A stretch of 64,000 bases of DNA from Novosphingobium indicum (GCF_014645195.1 NZ_BMLK01000006.1:124001-188000), one strand, 5' to 3'. Positions 53,831-63,420 are shown, numbered from the stretch's first letter. A program made the numbers and translations. The notes: generated from the sequence alone by a model not told the origin.

Positions 53831-54424
53831 ATGCTGACCTTGCCCAACATCCTGACGCTATCGCGTATCCTCACCGTCCCGCTGCTGGCTTTCCTGCTGT
53901 GGTGGCCTGACTGGGAATTCGGCTACGGACTGGCCTTCGGGCTCTACTGCCTGATGGGGATCACCGACTATTTCGATGGTTATCTCGCGAGGTCGAGCGG
54001 CACCGTTTCAAAGCTCGGCGTTTTTCTCGACCCGATCGCCGACAAGATCATGGTCGCGGCCGTGATTCTGGTGCTGACCGCGCAAGGCATTCTGCGCGGC
54101 CCTTACGTGGGCGATATGCACGTGATTGCAGGGCTGGTCATCCTGATCCGAGAGATCGCCGTATCGGGTCTGCGCGAATTCCTTGGTCCGCTGCAGGTCT
54201 CCATGCCGGTAAGCAAACTCGCCAAGTGGAAGACGGCTTTCCAGATGATCTCTCTCGGCGCTCTGATACTCGGCGCGGCGATGCCCTGGTGGAACATGTT
54301 CGTGGGCAGCGTGGAGATCAACATTCCCCATACTGCTGGCCTTGCGACTCTTTGGGCAGCAGCGGCTCTCACGCTGATCACCGGTTGGGACTATCTGCGC
54401 GTCGGCCTCAAGCACATGGATTGA
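53831..54424 (+). CDS. pgsA: CDP-diacylglycerol-glycerol-3-phosphate 3-phosphatidyltransferase
   Basis: A 197-residue membrane enzyme for phosphatidylglycerol synthesis. The CDP-alcohol motif is DYFDGYLARSSGTVSKLGVFLDPIADK with D-G-x2-A-R-x8-G-x3-D-x3-D (residues about 46-72). MLTLPNILTLSRI is the family start, so ATG 53831 is used rather than the longer frame from 53741. Four or five membrane helices. It uses CDP-diacylglycerol from CdsA, as does PssA in the same window. Convergent with oxyR. Confidence 0.97.
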   Translation: MLTLPNILTLSRILTVPLLAFLLWWPDWEFGYGLAFGLYCLMGITDYFDGYLARSSGTVSKLGVFLDPIADKIMVAAVILVLTAQGILRGPYVGDMHVIAGLVILIREIAVSGLREFLGPLQVSMPVSKLAKWKTAFQMISLGALILGAAMPWWNMFVGSVEINIPHTAGLATLWAAAALTLITGWDYLRVGLKHMD

Positions 54425-54445
54425 AGGCCAGGGCGAGCACGTTGC

Positions 54446-55342
54446 TCAGCCTGCGCGAAGTTCGTCCGCCAGCATCTTGAACTCGTCCGAACGCGGCGAA
54501 TTCTTGCGCCAGACCAGCGCGATCTCGCGGTTTGCATTGGCAGAGAGCAATGGCCTTGCGACGACATTGGTCCCGTTGAGGATGCCGGCGTCGAGCGCCA
54601 TTTCGGGCAGCATCGTCAGGCCAAGGCCGTTGTCGACCATCTGTACCAGTGTGTGCAGGCTGGTGCCGATCATGGTCGCGCTGGCGCGCAGTTCCGGGCG
54701 ATTGCAGGCGGCGAGGGCATGATCCTTGAGGCAGTGCCCGTCCTCGAGCAGCAGCAGCCGGTTCTCGTCGATGATTTCCGGTGAAACCTCGGCTGGCGGA
54801 TTGCGTGGATCGTCGTGGGGGAAGGCGACGAAGAAAGCGTCTAGCTCGATAGTTTCCTTTTCGACCTCACCGGTCGGGTAGGGCAGGGCGAGCAGCACAC
54901 AGTCGGCCCGGCCGTGGTGCAGCGACTCGATGGCCTGCTGGCTCGGCTCCTCACGCAGGAACAGCTTCAGGTTGGGCCGCTCGCGTCGCAGTCGGGGCAA
55001 CATACGAGGGAGCAGGAATGGAGCGATCGTGGGGATCACGCTCATGCGAACTTCGCCCGAGAGCGGCTTGCCGCTCGACTGGACGAGTTCGGACAGTTCC
55101 TCGGTCTCGCGCAGGATGCGGTGCGCCTTGGCCACGACCTGGTTGCCCAGCGGCGTGAATCGGACGGCACGCTTGGTACGCTCGACCAGCGTTACACCCA
55201 GCAGCGATTCCAGATCGCGCAGGCCCGCGGAAAGCGTGGACTGGGAGACGAAACAGGCCTCGGCCGCGCGGCCGAAATGCCCATGCTCATGCAGCGCCAC
55301 AAGGTACTGAAGCTGCTTGAGCGTAGGCTGATAGACAGTCAT
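54446..55342 (-). CDS. oxyR: Hydrogen peroxide-responsive regulator OxyR
   Basis: A 298-residue LysR-type regulator. The winged helix-turn-helix lies at residues 5-64 (FGRAAEACFVSQSTLSAGLRDLE), and the redox pair Cys204 (DGHCLKD) and Cys213 (AACNRPE) matches Cys199/Cys208 of E. coli OxyR. Disulphide formation by peroxide would activate target genes; no kat or ahp gene lies nearby. It follows rnd with a 4-base overlap (ATGA), so the two are co-transcribed. Confidence 0.95.
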   Translation of the reverse strand: MTVYQPTLKQLQYLVALHEHGHFGRAAEACFVSQSTLSAGLRDLESLLGVTLVERTKRAVRFTPLGNQVVAKAHRILRETEELSELVQSSGKPLSGEVRMSVIPTIAPFLLPRMLPRLRRERPNLKLFLREEPSQQAIESLHHGRADCVLLALPYPTGEVEKETIELDAFFVAFPHDDPRNPPAEVSPEIIDENRLLLLEDGHCLKDHALAACNRPELRASATMIGTSLHTLVQMVDNGLGLTMLPEMALDAGILNGTNVVARPLLSANANREIALVWRKNSPRSDEFKMLADELRAG

Positions 55343-56556
55343 GGGGCGCTTTGGTCGTCCGTTTGGTCAGCGAGTTCGTCGGTCTTGGCATCGTCGACGT
55401 GAGTCATCTTCAGCTTGCCGTTTTCCACCGCGAAGGCAAGCTTGCCCTCGACGAGATCGAGCGCGTCGCGACCGAAGATTTCATAGCGCCATCCCTGCAG
55501 GATCGGCAGGTTCTTGCGAACGCCGGCGGCCAGCATCTCCATCTCGTCGCTGCGCGTGAGCAGGCGGGCCGCCACATCGATTTCGCGCGAGCGGATCTTG
55601 AGCAGCAGCTTGAGGAGATCGGCCACGAGCGCGCCTTCCTTGCCGAGGGGAGCACCGCGCCCGCCGCGGGGCGGCATCTCGTCGTCGGGCAGGGGCTGGG
55701 CCTTGCCGATGGTCGCCATCAGGCGCTTGCCGATCTCGTTGTCCTTCCAGCCCTGCGAGAGACCACGGACCTTGGCGAGATCCGACTGCTGTTTGGGTGG
55801 ATGGCTGGCCAGATCGGCCAGGGTTTCGTCGCGGGCGATGCGGCCACGCGGGATGTTCTTGCCTTGGGCTTCGTGCTCGCGCCACTCGGCGATAGCTTTC
55901 AGGCGGCCGAGCATCTGCGGATTGCGGCCCGATGCCTTGATCCGCTTCCACGCCAGCGTGGGATCGTTGCGGTAGTTCTCGGGGTCGGCGAGCTTTTCCA
56001 TCTCTTCGTTGAGCCAGGCGCCCCGTCCGGTCTTGATCAGGCGCTTGAGCATCTTGGGGAAGATCTTGGAAAGATGGGTGACGTCGCCGATGGCGTAGTC
56101 GATCTGCCGTTCGGTGAGGGGGCGGCGCGACCAGTCAGTGAATCGCGCGCCCTTGTCGACGGTGATACCGAGCCAGGATTCGACAAGGTTGGAATAGCCG
56201 ATCTGTTCGGACTGGCTGATCGCCATCATCGCGATCTGCGTATCGAAGATCGGATGCGGGGTGCGGCCCGTAAAGTTGTAGATGATCTCTACGTCCTGAC
56301 CACCGGCATGAAAGACCTTGAGCACGTCTTCGTTGTCGGTGAGCAGATCGAGCAGCGGCTTCAGATCGATCCCATCGGCCAGCGGGTCGATGGCGGCGGC
56401 TTCCTCGGTATTGGCGATCTGGACCAGGCAGAGTTCCGGCCAGTAAGTGTTTTCGCGCATGAATTCGGTGTCGACGGCAACGAATTCCGACTGGGCAAGG
56501 CGCGCGCACAGATCGGCGAGCTCTTCGGAGTTGGTTATCAGCGGATGAATTTTCAT
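55339..56556 (-). CDS. rnd: Ribonuclease D
   Basis: A 405-residue 3'-5' exoribonuclease that trims tRNA and small RNA ends. The DEDDy active site shows Asp29 and Glu31 (AVDTEFMRE), the Asp in AGGQDVEI, and Tyr/Asp in YAIGDVTHL. HRDC domain(s) follow from about residue 205. It overlaps oxyR by 4 bases. A 402-codon frame on the opposite strand is a shadow. Confidence 0.96.
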   Translation of the reverse strand: MKIHPLITNSEELADLCARLAQSEFVAVDTEFMRENTYWPELCLVQIANTEEAAAIDPLADGIDLKPLLDLLTDNEDVLKVFHAGGQDVEIIYNFTGRTPHPIFDTQIAMMAISQSEQIGYSNLVESWLGITVDKGARFTDWSRRPLTERQIDYAIGDVTHLSKIFPKMLKRLIKTGRGAWLNEEMEKLADPENYRNDPTLAWKRIKASGRNPQMLGRLKAIAEWREHEAQGKNIPRGRIARDETLADLASHPPKQQSDLAKVRGLSQGWKDNEIGKRLMATIGKAQPLPDDEMPPRGGRGAPLGKEGALVADLLKLLLKIRSREIDVAARLLTRSDEMEMLAAGVRKNLPILQGWRYEIFGRDALDLVEGKLAFAVENGKLKMTHVDDAKTDELADQTDDQSAP

Positions 56557-56627
56557 TGAACAGGGGCGTTACGCCTAACCGTTGAGGGGATCAACGCCGA
56601 CGTGGAGGTTTTGCAGCGGGCTTGCGC

Positions 56628-56852
56628 TCACTTTCGACCGAAAATGCGCTGCAGCAGGCTGGGTTTTTCGACCGCAGCCAGTTCGTCGATGCTTTCCTGC
56701 GTAACAAGGCGGCGGCGCAATTGCTTGCCCGAAGTGTGCGACCCTTCGGTGCTGGTTGCGTAGTCTTCGTAAAATCCGTCTTCCATTATGGAATCGACAC
56801 CGAGGTGGAATGCGTTTTCCACCAGAGCATCGTCTTCGGCATCGGCCGACAT
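56628..56852 (-). CDS. Small acidic protein of unknown function
   Basis: A 74-residue acidic protein (MSADAEDDALVENAFHLG) with a basic end (SLLQRIFGRK). GGAG and AGGAAA precede the ATG at good spacing. The middle (GFYEDYATSTEGSHTSGKQLRRRLVTQESIDEL) is polar. No family recognised. It lies between rnd and the divergent aspS, upstream of rnd on the same strand. Confidence 0.6.
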   Translation of the reverse strand: MSADAEDDALVENAFHLGVDSIMEDGFYEDYATSTEGSHTSGKQLRRRLVTQESIDELAAVEKPSLLQRIFGRK

Positions 56853-57036
56853 TTTCCTGACTCCAGATAACCCGGGTCATCAGGGATAATCGCTAAGGGT
56901 TTATTTGAAGTTACCAACCGCGCCCCGACGTGTGCCAGCAAAGCCAGAGGAAAACGGCATCTGGAAATCACCGCGGCACTCGACTAGGGGGCACGGCTTG
57001 CACATTCCGTTATCAGTGAAGAAGCGCGAAACCGCC

Positions 57037-58863
57037 ATGACTCATCCCTACCGTTCCCACACATGCGCCGCCCTGACGGCTGCGGACGTCGACCAGACCG
57101 TCCGCCTTTCGGGCTGGGTTCACCGCAAGCGCGACCACGGCGGCGTCCTCTTCGTAGACCTGCGCGACCACTACGGCATCACCCAGGTAGTGACCGATGC
57201 CGACAGTCCGGCGCTGGAGCTGCTCGATTCGCTGCGTCTCGAAAGCGTCGTCACCATCGAAGGCAATGTGAAGGCACGTACGCCCGAGACGGTTAACCCG
57301 AACCTGCCGACCGGCGCGATCGAAGTCTATGCCCGCTCGGCCACGGTGCTGTCGAAGGCCGAGGAACTGCCGATGCCGGTAGCCGGCGAGCAGGAATATC
57401 CGGAAGACATTCGCCTGCGTTATCGCTTCCTCGATCTGCGCCGCGAGACGCTGCACGCCAACATCGTGACGCGCACCAAGATCATTTCGGACATGCGCCG
57501 GCGCATGGAAGACATTGGCTTTACCGAATACGCCACGCCGATCCTGACGGCTTCGAGCCCTGAGGGCGCGCGCGACTTCCTCGTGCCCAGCCGCATTCAT
57601 GCCGGCAAGTTCTACGCGCTGCCGCAGGCGCCGCAGCAGTACAAGCAGCTGCTGATGGTTGCCGGGTTCGACCGCTATTTCCAGATCGCGCCGTGCTTTC
57701 GCGACGAGGACCCGCGCGCCGACCGTCTGCCGGGTGAGTTCTACCAGCTCGATCTTGAAATGAGCTTCGTCACCCAGGAAGAAATCTGGGAGACCATGGA
57801 GCCCGTGATTCAGGGTGTCTTCGCCGCATTCGCAAACGGCAAGCCGGTGACGCCTTCGGGCGAGTTCCGCCGTATCCCTCATGCCCAGGCCATGCTCGAC
57901 TACGGTTCGGACAAGCCGGACCTGCGCAACCCGATCCTGATCAAGGACGTGACCGAGCACTTCCAGGGCTCGGGCTTCGGCATCTTCGCCGGAATCGTCG
58001 AGAATGGCGGTGTTATCCGCGCAATCCCGGCGCCGGGTGCCGGCGCGGGCAGCCGCAAGTTCTTTGACGAGATGAACAACTGGGCGCGCGGAGAGGGCTT
58101 CTCCGGCCTTGGCTATATCAACATCAAGGACGGCAGTCCGGGCGGTCCGATCGCCAAGAACCACGGCGAGGAAAAGACTGCGGCGCTGATCGAGGCGCTG
58201 GGCCTCGGCCCCAACGACGGCGTGTTCTTCGCCGCCGGCAAGGAAGAGCAGGCCGCCAAGCTGGCCGGTCTTGCCCGCACCCGCGTGGCCGAACAGCTCG
58301 ACCTGATCGACAAGGATCGCTTCGACCTTTGCTGGATCGTCGATTTCCCGTTCTACGAATGGGACGAGGACAACAAGAAGGTCGATTTTGCGCACAACCC
58401 GTTTTCGATGCCGCAGGGCGGGATGGAAGCGCTGACTTCCCAGGACCCGCTGACGCTCAAGGCCTATCAGTACGACTTGGTCTGCAACGGCTTCGAAATT
58501 GCCTCGGGCTCGATCCGTAACCAGTCGCCCGAACTGATGGTCGCTGCCTTTGAAAAGGTCGGCCTGTCGAAGGCAGATGTGGAGGAGCGCTTCGGTGGTC
58601 TCTACCGCGCCTTCCAGTACGGCGCGCCGCCGCACGGCGGCATGGCCGCCGGTGTCGATCGCATCGTTATGCTTCTGTGCGGTGCGCAGAACCTGCGCGA
58701 AGTGGCGCTGTTTCCGATGAACCAGCGTGCCGAGGACTTGCTCATGGGCGCACCGTCCCCGGCAGAACTCCGGCAGCTTCGCGAACTGCACCTCCGTGTG
58801 GTCGAGCCGCAGAAAACGGCTTCTGCCGCGCCGGGACGTGTGGTCGCGCCCGACGCCGGGTGA
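57037..58863 (+). CDS. aspS: Aspartate-tRNA ligase
   Basis: A 608-residue class II synthetase. The OB-fold anticodon domain holds [23 protein letters not shown] near residues 25-47; motif 2 is in [19 protein letters not shown], and motif 3 is in [14 protein letters not shown] near residue 540. Bacterial-type GAD insertion lies about 290-410. The ATG at 57037 fits the family; the earlier open frame to 56905 is not used. It likely charges both Asp and Asn tRNAs if no AsnS is encoded, which cannot be judged here. Confidence 0.97.
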   Translation: MTHPYRSHTCAALTAADVDQTVRLSGWVHRKRDHGGVLFVDLRDHYGITQVVTDADSPALELLDSLRLESVVTIEGNVKARTPETVNPNLPTGAIEVYARSATVLSKAEELPMPVAGEQEYPEDIRLRYRFLDLRRETLHANIVTRTKIISDMRRRMEDIGFTEYATPILTASSPEGARDFLVPSRIHAGKFYALPQAPQQYKQLLMVAGFDRYFQIAPCFRDEDPRADRLPGEFYQLDLEMSFVTQEEIWETMEPVIQGVFAAFANGKPVTPSGEFRRIPHAQAMLDYGSDKPDLRNPILIKDVTEHFQGSGFGIFAGIVENGGVIRAIPAPGAGAGSRKFFDEMNNWARGEGFSGLGYINIKDGSPGGPIAKNHGEEKTAALIEALGLGPNDGVFFAAGKEEQAAKLAGLARTRVAEQLDLIDKDRFDLCWIVDFPFYEWDEDNKKVDFAHNPFSMPQGGMEALTSQDPLTLKAYQYDLVCNGFEIASGSIRNQSPELMVAAFEKVGLSKADVEERFGGLYRAFQYGAPPHGGMAAGVDRIVMLLCGAQNLREVALFPMNQRAEDLLMGAPSPAELRQLRELHLRVVEPQKTASAAPGRVVAPDAG

Positions 58864-58999
58864 GTGTACGGGCGGTAGCGGGGAAAACTGCCGAATTTCC
58901 TGCCCGCCCAAAGTGCAGCGTGGTACTTGCCAGCACGCGCGCCAGACATTAGGGCGGCTGGCGAAGAATTATCCTCCGAATGTTTGAAGGGGTCATAGA

Positions 59000-59236
59000 A
59001 TGAGCGATACCGCCGATCGGGTTAAGAAGATCGTCGTCGAACACCTGGGTGTGGAAGCCGACAAGGTTACCGAGGATGCCAGCTTCATTGACGATCTGGG
59101 CGCCGACTCGCTCGACATCGTCGAACTGGTCATGGCTTTCGAGGAAGAGTTCGGCGTTGAAATCCCGGACGATGCGGCCGAGAAGATCAGCACCGTCTCC
59201 GATGCCATCAAGTACATCGAAGAGAACAAGGGCTGA
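59000..59236 (+). CDS. acpP: Acyl carrier protein
   Basis: A 78-residue acidic helical protein. The phosphopantetheine site is Ser37 in [12 protein letters not shown]. It carries acyl chains for FabF and FabZ in this window. The ATG follows AAGGGG by 6-8 bases. It is separated from fabF by 127 bases with two hairpins, which may help give the high acpP to fabF ratio. Confidence 0.98.
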   Translation: MSDTADRVKKIVVEHLGVEADKVTEDASFIDDLGADSLDIVELVMAFEEEFGVEIPDDAAEKISTVSDAIKYIEENKG

Positions 59237-59345
59237 GCCAGGCCCTGCGCCGCTGACACGTGCCTGGCTCTCTGCTTGGCACGGCAAAAGGTGCAGCCAT
59301 GAATTGAATTCGACAGGCTCGACCTCTAAGGGGGCGGGCCTGTCG
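59235..59345 (+). promoter_or_regulatory. Two hairpins between acpP and fabF
   Basis: GAGCCAGGC (59235-59243) pairs with GCCTGGCTC (59262-59270), and CGACAGGC (59311-59318) pairs with GCCTGTCG (59338-59345). Neither has a long T run. They may act as partial terminators or mRNA processing sites; inferred. Confidence 0.5.
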
Positions 59346-59363
59346 CCGTTTCGGAGAGCTTGA

Positions 59364-60623
59364 ATGCGTCGCGTTGTCGTAACCGGACTTGGTCTCGTTA
59401 CCCCGCTTGGTGGTGATGTCGAGACGACCTGGGCCAATATTCTCGCCAGCAAGAGTGGGGCGGGGCCGATCACGAAATTCGATGCCGCCGACCAGAAGTG
59501 CCGCATCGCCTGCGAAGTGAAGCCGGCCGATCACGAATATGGCTTCGATGCCAACAAGCGCGTCGATGGCAAGATCCAGCGTCAGGTCGATCCGTTCATC
59601 GTGTTCGGCATCGATGCCGCTGGCCAGGCGATCGAAGACGCCGGGCTCGTGGACATGGACGAAGCGACCAAGCTGCGTGCCGGTTGCTCGATCGGTTCGG
59701 GCATCGGCGGTCTTCCGGGCATCGAGAGCGAATCGCTGGTGCTCGCTAACCGCGGCCCCGGCCGTGTCTCGCCGCACTTCGTGCATGGCCGCCTGATCAA
59801 CCTGATCTCCGGACAGGTCTCGATCAAGTATGGCCTCAAGGGCCCGAATCATGCTGTCGTCACTGCCTGCTCGACCGGCGCGCACTCGATCGGCGATGCG
59901 GCCCGCATGATCCGCGATGACGACGCCGACATTATGCTGGCAGGCGGTGCGGAAGCGACCATCTGCCCGATCGGCATTGCCGGCTTCGCGCAGGCGCGTG
60001 CGCTCAATTGCAGCTTCAACGACCGTCCTGAACAGGCCAGCCGTCCTTACGACAAGGATCGCGACGGTTTCGTCATGGGCGAAGGCGCCGGCGTCCTCGT
60101 GCTGGAAGAGTATGAGCACGCGAAGGCTCGCGGTGCGAAGATCTACGCCGAAGTCGTCGGTTACGGCCTCTCGGGCGATGCCTATCACGTGACCGCCCCC
60201 GATCCGCAAATGGACGGTGCGTTCCGTTCGATGTCGGCCGCTCTCAAGAAGGCAGGCATGACGCCTGCCGACATCGACTACATCAACGCGCACGGCACCT
60301 CGACCATGGCCGACACTATCGAACTCGGCGCGGTGCGCCGCCTGTTCGGGGATGCGATGGCCAATGTCTCGATGAGCTCCACCAAGTCGGCCATCGGGCA
60401 TCTGCTCGGCGGCGCCGGTGCAGTGGAATCGATCTTCTGCATTCTCGCCATGCGCGATCAGATTGTTCCGCCCACGCTGAACCTCGATACGCCTGATGAA
60501 GGCTGCGACGAAGTCGATCTGGTCCCGCATACACCGCGCAAGCGTGAAGTGCGTGCCGTGCTGAACAACAGCTTCGGCTTCGGCGGTACCAACGCCAGCC
60601 TTATCATGCGCAAGCTCGACTGA
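59364..60623 (+). CDS. fabF: Beta-ketoacyl-ACP synthase II
   Basis: A 419-residue condensing enzyme that elongates acyl-ACP with malonyl-ACP. The Cys-His-His triad is Cys169 (VVTACSTGAH), His310 (INAHGTSTM) and His346 (KSAIGHLLGG). The C terminus SFGFGGTNAS is typical. A GGAGAG site lies 5-8 bases before the ATG. mltG follows 15 bases after the stop. Confidence 0.97.
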   Translation: MRRVVVTGLGLVTPLGGDVETTWANILASKSGAGPITKFDAADQKCRIACEVKPADHEYGFDANKRVDGKIQRQVDPFIVFGIDAAGQAIEDAGLVDMDEATKLRAGCSIGSGIGGLPGIESESLVLANRGPGRVSPHFVHGRLINLISGQVSIKYGLKGPNHAVVTACSTGAHSIGDAARMIRDDDADIMLAGGAEATICPIGIAGFAQARALNCSFNDRPEQASRPYDKDRDGFVMGEGAGVLVLEEYEHAKARGAKIYAEVVGYGLSGDAYHVTAPDPQMDGAFRSMSAALKKAGMTPADIDYINAHGTSTMADTIELGAVRRLFGDAMANVSMSSTKSAIGHLLGGAGAVESIFCILAMRDQIVPPTLNLDTPDEGCDEVDLVPHTPRKREVRAVLNNSFGFGGTNASLIMRKLD

Positions 60624-60638
60624 GGCCAGGGCAGGGCG

Positions 60639-61613
60639 ATGGTGTCCCGGCGCGGGTGCTTACTGGTCGCGGTGCTCGCCGTGGCCGCCCTGCTGGCTAT
60701 GTGGAGCTTTTTCGGCGGCTGGTACGGTTCCGGCCCGCTGGAGAAGGACAGCAACTTCGTTGTCCCCAATGGCGCCAGCCTGACGGCGGTAGCCGAGCGT
60801 CTGGAAGACAAGGGCGTGATCCGCTCCGCCGGGGGCTTTACCCTGCGTGCGCGCATTTTCGGCGGCGGTGGCGGTATCAAGGCCGGTGAGTTCCGGATTC
60901 CGGCGCACGCTAGCCCGAGCCGGGTCTTCTCCATCATCTGCAGTGACGATGTCATTCGCCGTTTCGTCACCATTCCCGAGGGCATGCCTTCGATCATGGT
61001 GCAGGAACGGCTGATGGCGACGCCGGAGCTTACCGGCGAGGTCGCCGTGCCCGAGGAAGGTTCCGTCCTGCCCGACAGCTACGCTTTCCAGCGCGGGCAA
61101 ACGCGGGAATCGGTGCTCCTTCGCATGCAGGCAGCCATGCGCCGTACGCTCGAGGAGTTGTGGGCGAAGCGCGGGCCCGATCTCGCCGTGAAGAGCCCCG
61201 AAGAAGCCGTGATCCTGGCCTCCGTCGTCGAGAAGGAAACGGGCAAGCCCGAGGAGCGCCGCATGGTGGCGGGGCTCTATTCCAACCGCCTGAAGCAAGG
61301 CATGCTGCTGCAAGCCGACCCCACGATCATCTATCCGATCACCAAGGGCAAACCGCTCGGCCGCCGCATTCGCCAGTCTGAAATCCAGGCGGTGAACGAC
61401 TACAATACCTATACGATGGTCGGTCTGCCCAAGCATCCGATCACCAACCCCGGCAAGGCCTCAATCGAGGCGGTGCTGCACCCGGCCAAGACCGAGGCGC
61501 TCTACATGGTGGCGGACGGTACCGGTGGACATGCCTTCGCCAGGACGCTGGAAGAGCACAACGCCAACGTGGCCAAGTGGTTCGCCATTCGCCGCGAACG
61601 CGGGGAGTTGTGA
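60639..61613 (+). CDS. mltG: Endolytic peptidoglycan transglycosylase MltG
   Basis: A 324-residue inner-membrane protein with an N-terminal helix (residues 8-26) and a periplasmic YceG-like domain. The catalytic Glu lies in ILASVVEKETGKPEER near residues 196-211; the conserved YNTYxMxGLPxxPIxNPG motif is seen near residue 255. It cuts nascent glycan strands. It starts 15 bases after fabF, and its stop overlaps the next start by 4 bases. Confidence 0.95.
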   Translation: MVSRRGCLLVAVLAVAALLAMWSFFGGWYGSGPLEKDSNFVVPNGASLTAVAERLEDKGVIRSAGGFTLRARIFGGGGGIKAGEFRIPAHASPSRVFSIICSDDVIRRFVTIPEGMPSIMVQERLMATPELTGEVAVPEEGSVLPDSYAFQRGQTRESVLLRMQAAMRRTLEELWAKRGPDLAVKSPEEAVILASVVEKETGKPEERRMVAGLYSNRLKQGMLLQADPTIIYPITKGKPLGRRIRQSEIQAVNDYNTYTMVGLPKHPITNPGKASIEAVLHPAKTEALYMVADGTGGHAFARTLEEHNANVAKWFAIRRERGEL

Positions 61614-62158
61614 GCGAGGCGCCGCTCGACTGGAAAGCGACCGGGCCGCGAAAGCCCGGTGCACCGCTGCTGATCACGGCTGAACTGCCCGCCGACGTCC
61701 TGGCTTGGACCGATGCCCTGCGCCGCCAGCACTACCCACCCGAGCGCAATCGCCTGCGGGCGCACGTCACGCTGTTTCACGCCCTTCCGCCTTCGGTGGA
61801 AGAGGAGCTGCTGCAGGTGCTCGCCGATCTCGCGCGCAGCCCCGCCCCGGAGGCCCGCATCGACGGTATCATGAAGCTGGGCAAGGGGACTGCACTGGCT
61901 GTTCACTGCCCGGAGATGGTGGAACTGCACGCTGTGATCGCGGAGCGGATGCACGGCTTGCTCACCGATCAGGATACGCGGCCGTTGCGACTGCACGTGA
62001 CGATCCAGAACAAGGTGAAGCCCGAGGAGGCCAAGGCCTTGCAGGTCAAGCTGGAACCCGAACTGCGCCCGGTGTCCTTCCGCTTCCGCGGCTTCGGTCT
62101 CTATGCGTGGGAAGACGGTCTCTGGCGCCCGCTACGCGTCCTCACCTTTCGCGGGTGA
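61610..62158 (+). CDS. 2'-5' RNA ligase family protein (2H phosphoesterase)
   Basis: A 182-residue protein with the two HxT motifs of 2H phosphoesterases, His52-Val-Thr54 (RAHVTLFHAL) and His129-Val-Thr131 (RLHVTIQNKV). Members hydrolyse or form 2'-5' or cyclic phosphate bonds in RNA ends or small molecules. The start is GTG at 61610, overlapping the mltG stop (GTGA). Substrate unknown. Confidence 0.9.
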   Translation: MSEAPLDWKATGPRKPGAPLLITAELPADVLAWTDALRRQHYPPERNRLRAHVTLFHALPPSVEEELLQVLADLARSPAPEARIDGIMKLGKGTALAVHCPEMVELHAVIAERMHGLLTDQDTRPLRLHVTIQNKVKPEEAKALQVKLEPELRPVSFRFRGFGLYAWEDGLWRPLRVLTFRG

Positions 62159-62400
62159 ACTGAGCAAAAGTTTTTGCGGTGGAGCGAATTCTTCCCGCCC
62201 CGGACATGCGGGACTTCCCGAGAACTGGGTGGTCATCGAGCCAGCATGGTGGCTTTAAGAGCCGGCACTGGAGCGCGGCACTCAGGCGCATCCGTGGAAG
62301 CTCTGCCTAGAATGACTGCCCCTAGGGACAGGTTGTTGTTAGTCCACGATCTCCGCATATGTCGTGTCATCCCTGAACACAAATATGAAAAGAGGATGAA

Positions 62401-62556
62401 ATGCGTTTTGTGAAAGACCAAAACAAATATGCGTCTGACAATGTGAGAGGAGGAAGTGAAGAACATGTTGTGAGATATGTTCTCATGGCCAGCCTTTGTC
62501 TGTCGATACTGAGCCTCAGTGCGATATGGATTGGCCGTGCTCTGGCCCTGTATTGA
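62401..62556 (+). CDS. 51-residue single-span membrane micro-protein
   Basis: A 51-residue open frame with a hydrophilic N terminus (MRFVKDQNKYASDN) and one membrane helix near residues 26-50 (VLMASLCLSILSLSAIWIG). AGAGGA lies 5-6 bases before the ATG, and a 4-codon frame ending one base upstream (62385-62399) could couple translation. A possible promoter is TTGTTG (62333) with CATATG (62356). It sits 74 bases before the fasciclin gene. No family recognised; codon use is A+T richer than neighbours. Confidence 0.5.
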   Translation: MRFVKDQNKYASDNVRGGSEEHVVRYVLMASLCLSILSLSAIWIGRALALY

Positions 62557-62630
62557 TTGAAGAGCGTACCCGACCCGCAGCATTGTCCCCCCTGCAAACC
62601 CTAGCCCCCCAAAAAAATGGAGAGATCCTG

Positions 62631-63152
62631 ATGAAAACTCTTATCGTAATGGCCTCGGCAGTTGCCCTGACGGCCGCCACGCCTGCCTTTGCCGGTCATC
62701 ATGGTACTTCGACCATTGTCGAAACCGCCGTCGCATCGCCACAGCATGAAACGCTGGTCGCCGCGGTCAAGGCCGCGGATCTGGTCGATACGCTCGGCGG
62801 AGAAGGGCCGTTCACGGTATTTGCACCGACCGATGCCGCGTTCGCCAAGCTGCCCGATGGCACCGTTGCGCAGCTGCTGAAGGCGGAGAACGCCTCAACC
62901 TTGCGCTCGATCCTGACGTATCATGTCGTGCCCGGAAAAGTGTCGTCTACCGATCTGATCGGCATGATTGAGGACAACGGCGGTGAAGCGCGGCTCGAAA
63001 CCGTTCAGGGCGCTACGTTGACCGCCAGCCTCTCGGATGGAAACGTCATCCTTACCGACGCCAAGGGCGGCACGGCCACCGTCGTAAAGGCAGACCTGGA
63101 AGCCTCCAACGGCCTCGTTCACGCAACGGATTCCGTATCGATGCCCGGCTGA
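62631..63152 (+). CDS. Secreted fasciclin (FAS1) domain protein
   Basis: A 173-residue protein. Signal peptide 1-21 (ATPAFAG), then one FAS1 domain with the H1 motif GPFTVFAPTDAAFAKLP and the H2-like ending NGLVHATDSVSMPG. FAS1 proteins are extracellular or periplasmic adhesion-like modules; the bacterial role is not settled. The ATG at 62631 follows GGAG. A hairpin terminator lies 50 bases downstream. Confidence 0.93.
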   Translation: MKTLIVMASAVALTAATPAFAGHHGTSTIVETAVASPQHETLVAAVKAADLVDTLGGEGPFTVFAPTDAAFAKLPDGTVAQLLKAENASTLRSILTYHVVPGKVSSTDLIGMIEDNGGEARLETVQGATLTASLSDGNVILTDAKGGTATVVKADLEASNGLVHATDSVSMPG

Positions 63153-63202
63153 CATTTGAGCAAGTTGCATCGTTGAAACGGTCGACACCGTGTATTCTGA
63201 TG

Positions 63203-63236
63203 GCGGGGTAGCAATCTCGAATTGCTGCCCCGCTTT
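63203..63236 (+). terminator. Rho-independent terminator after the fasciclin gene
   Basis: GCGGGGTAGCAAT pairs with ATTGCTGCCCCGC (one G-T pair) around CTCGA, followed by TTT. Confidence 0.8.
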
Positions 63237-63291
63237 CTGCTTGCCCCTTGGCCTGACAGACGCTGCCGCGAATTCGCGGGCAAAGGCCGCG

Positions 63292-63319
63292 ATAACGCAG
63301 ACCAAGTGGTCTGCGTTAT
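63292..63319. repeat. Perfect 12-base inverted repeat near tRNA-Met
   Basis: ATAACGCAGACC (63292-63303) and GGTCTGCGTTAT (63308-63319) around AAGT, followed by TTTT on the plus strand. It may be a second plus-strand terminator, or an RNA element just downstream of the minus-strand tRNA-Met. Confidence 0.6.
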
Positions 63320-63343
63320 TTTCGGTCAACAATTGAAAGTAAG

Positions 63344-63420
63344 TGGTAGCGGAGGAGGGACTCGAACCCCCGACACGCGGATTATGATTCCGCTGCTCTA
63401 ACCGGCTGAGCTACTCCGCC
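63344..63420 (-). tRNA. tRNA-Met, elongator type (anticodon CAT)
   Basis: A 77-base tRNA on the minus strand: acceptor GGCGGAG with CTCCGCT (G1-T72 wobble), anticodon stem GCGGA/TCCGC enclosing ATCATAA, T arm GGGGG-TTCGAGT-CCCTC, encoded CCA. Sequence resembles elongator Met rather than initiator or the lysidine-modified Ile tRNA. Confidence 0.93.

Noticed and set aside
57013-58911. A 632-codon minus-strand open frame opposite aspS
   Set aside because: Antisense shadow of a clear aspartyl-tRNA synthetase.
63344-63420. Reading the CAT-anticodon tRNA as tRNA-Ile (lysidine type)
   Set aside because: The body matches elongator Met tRNAs of alphaproteobacteria rather than Ile2, so Met is preferred.
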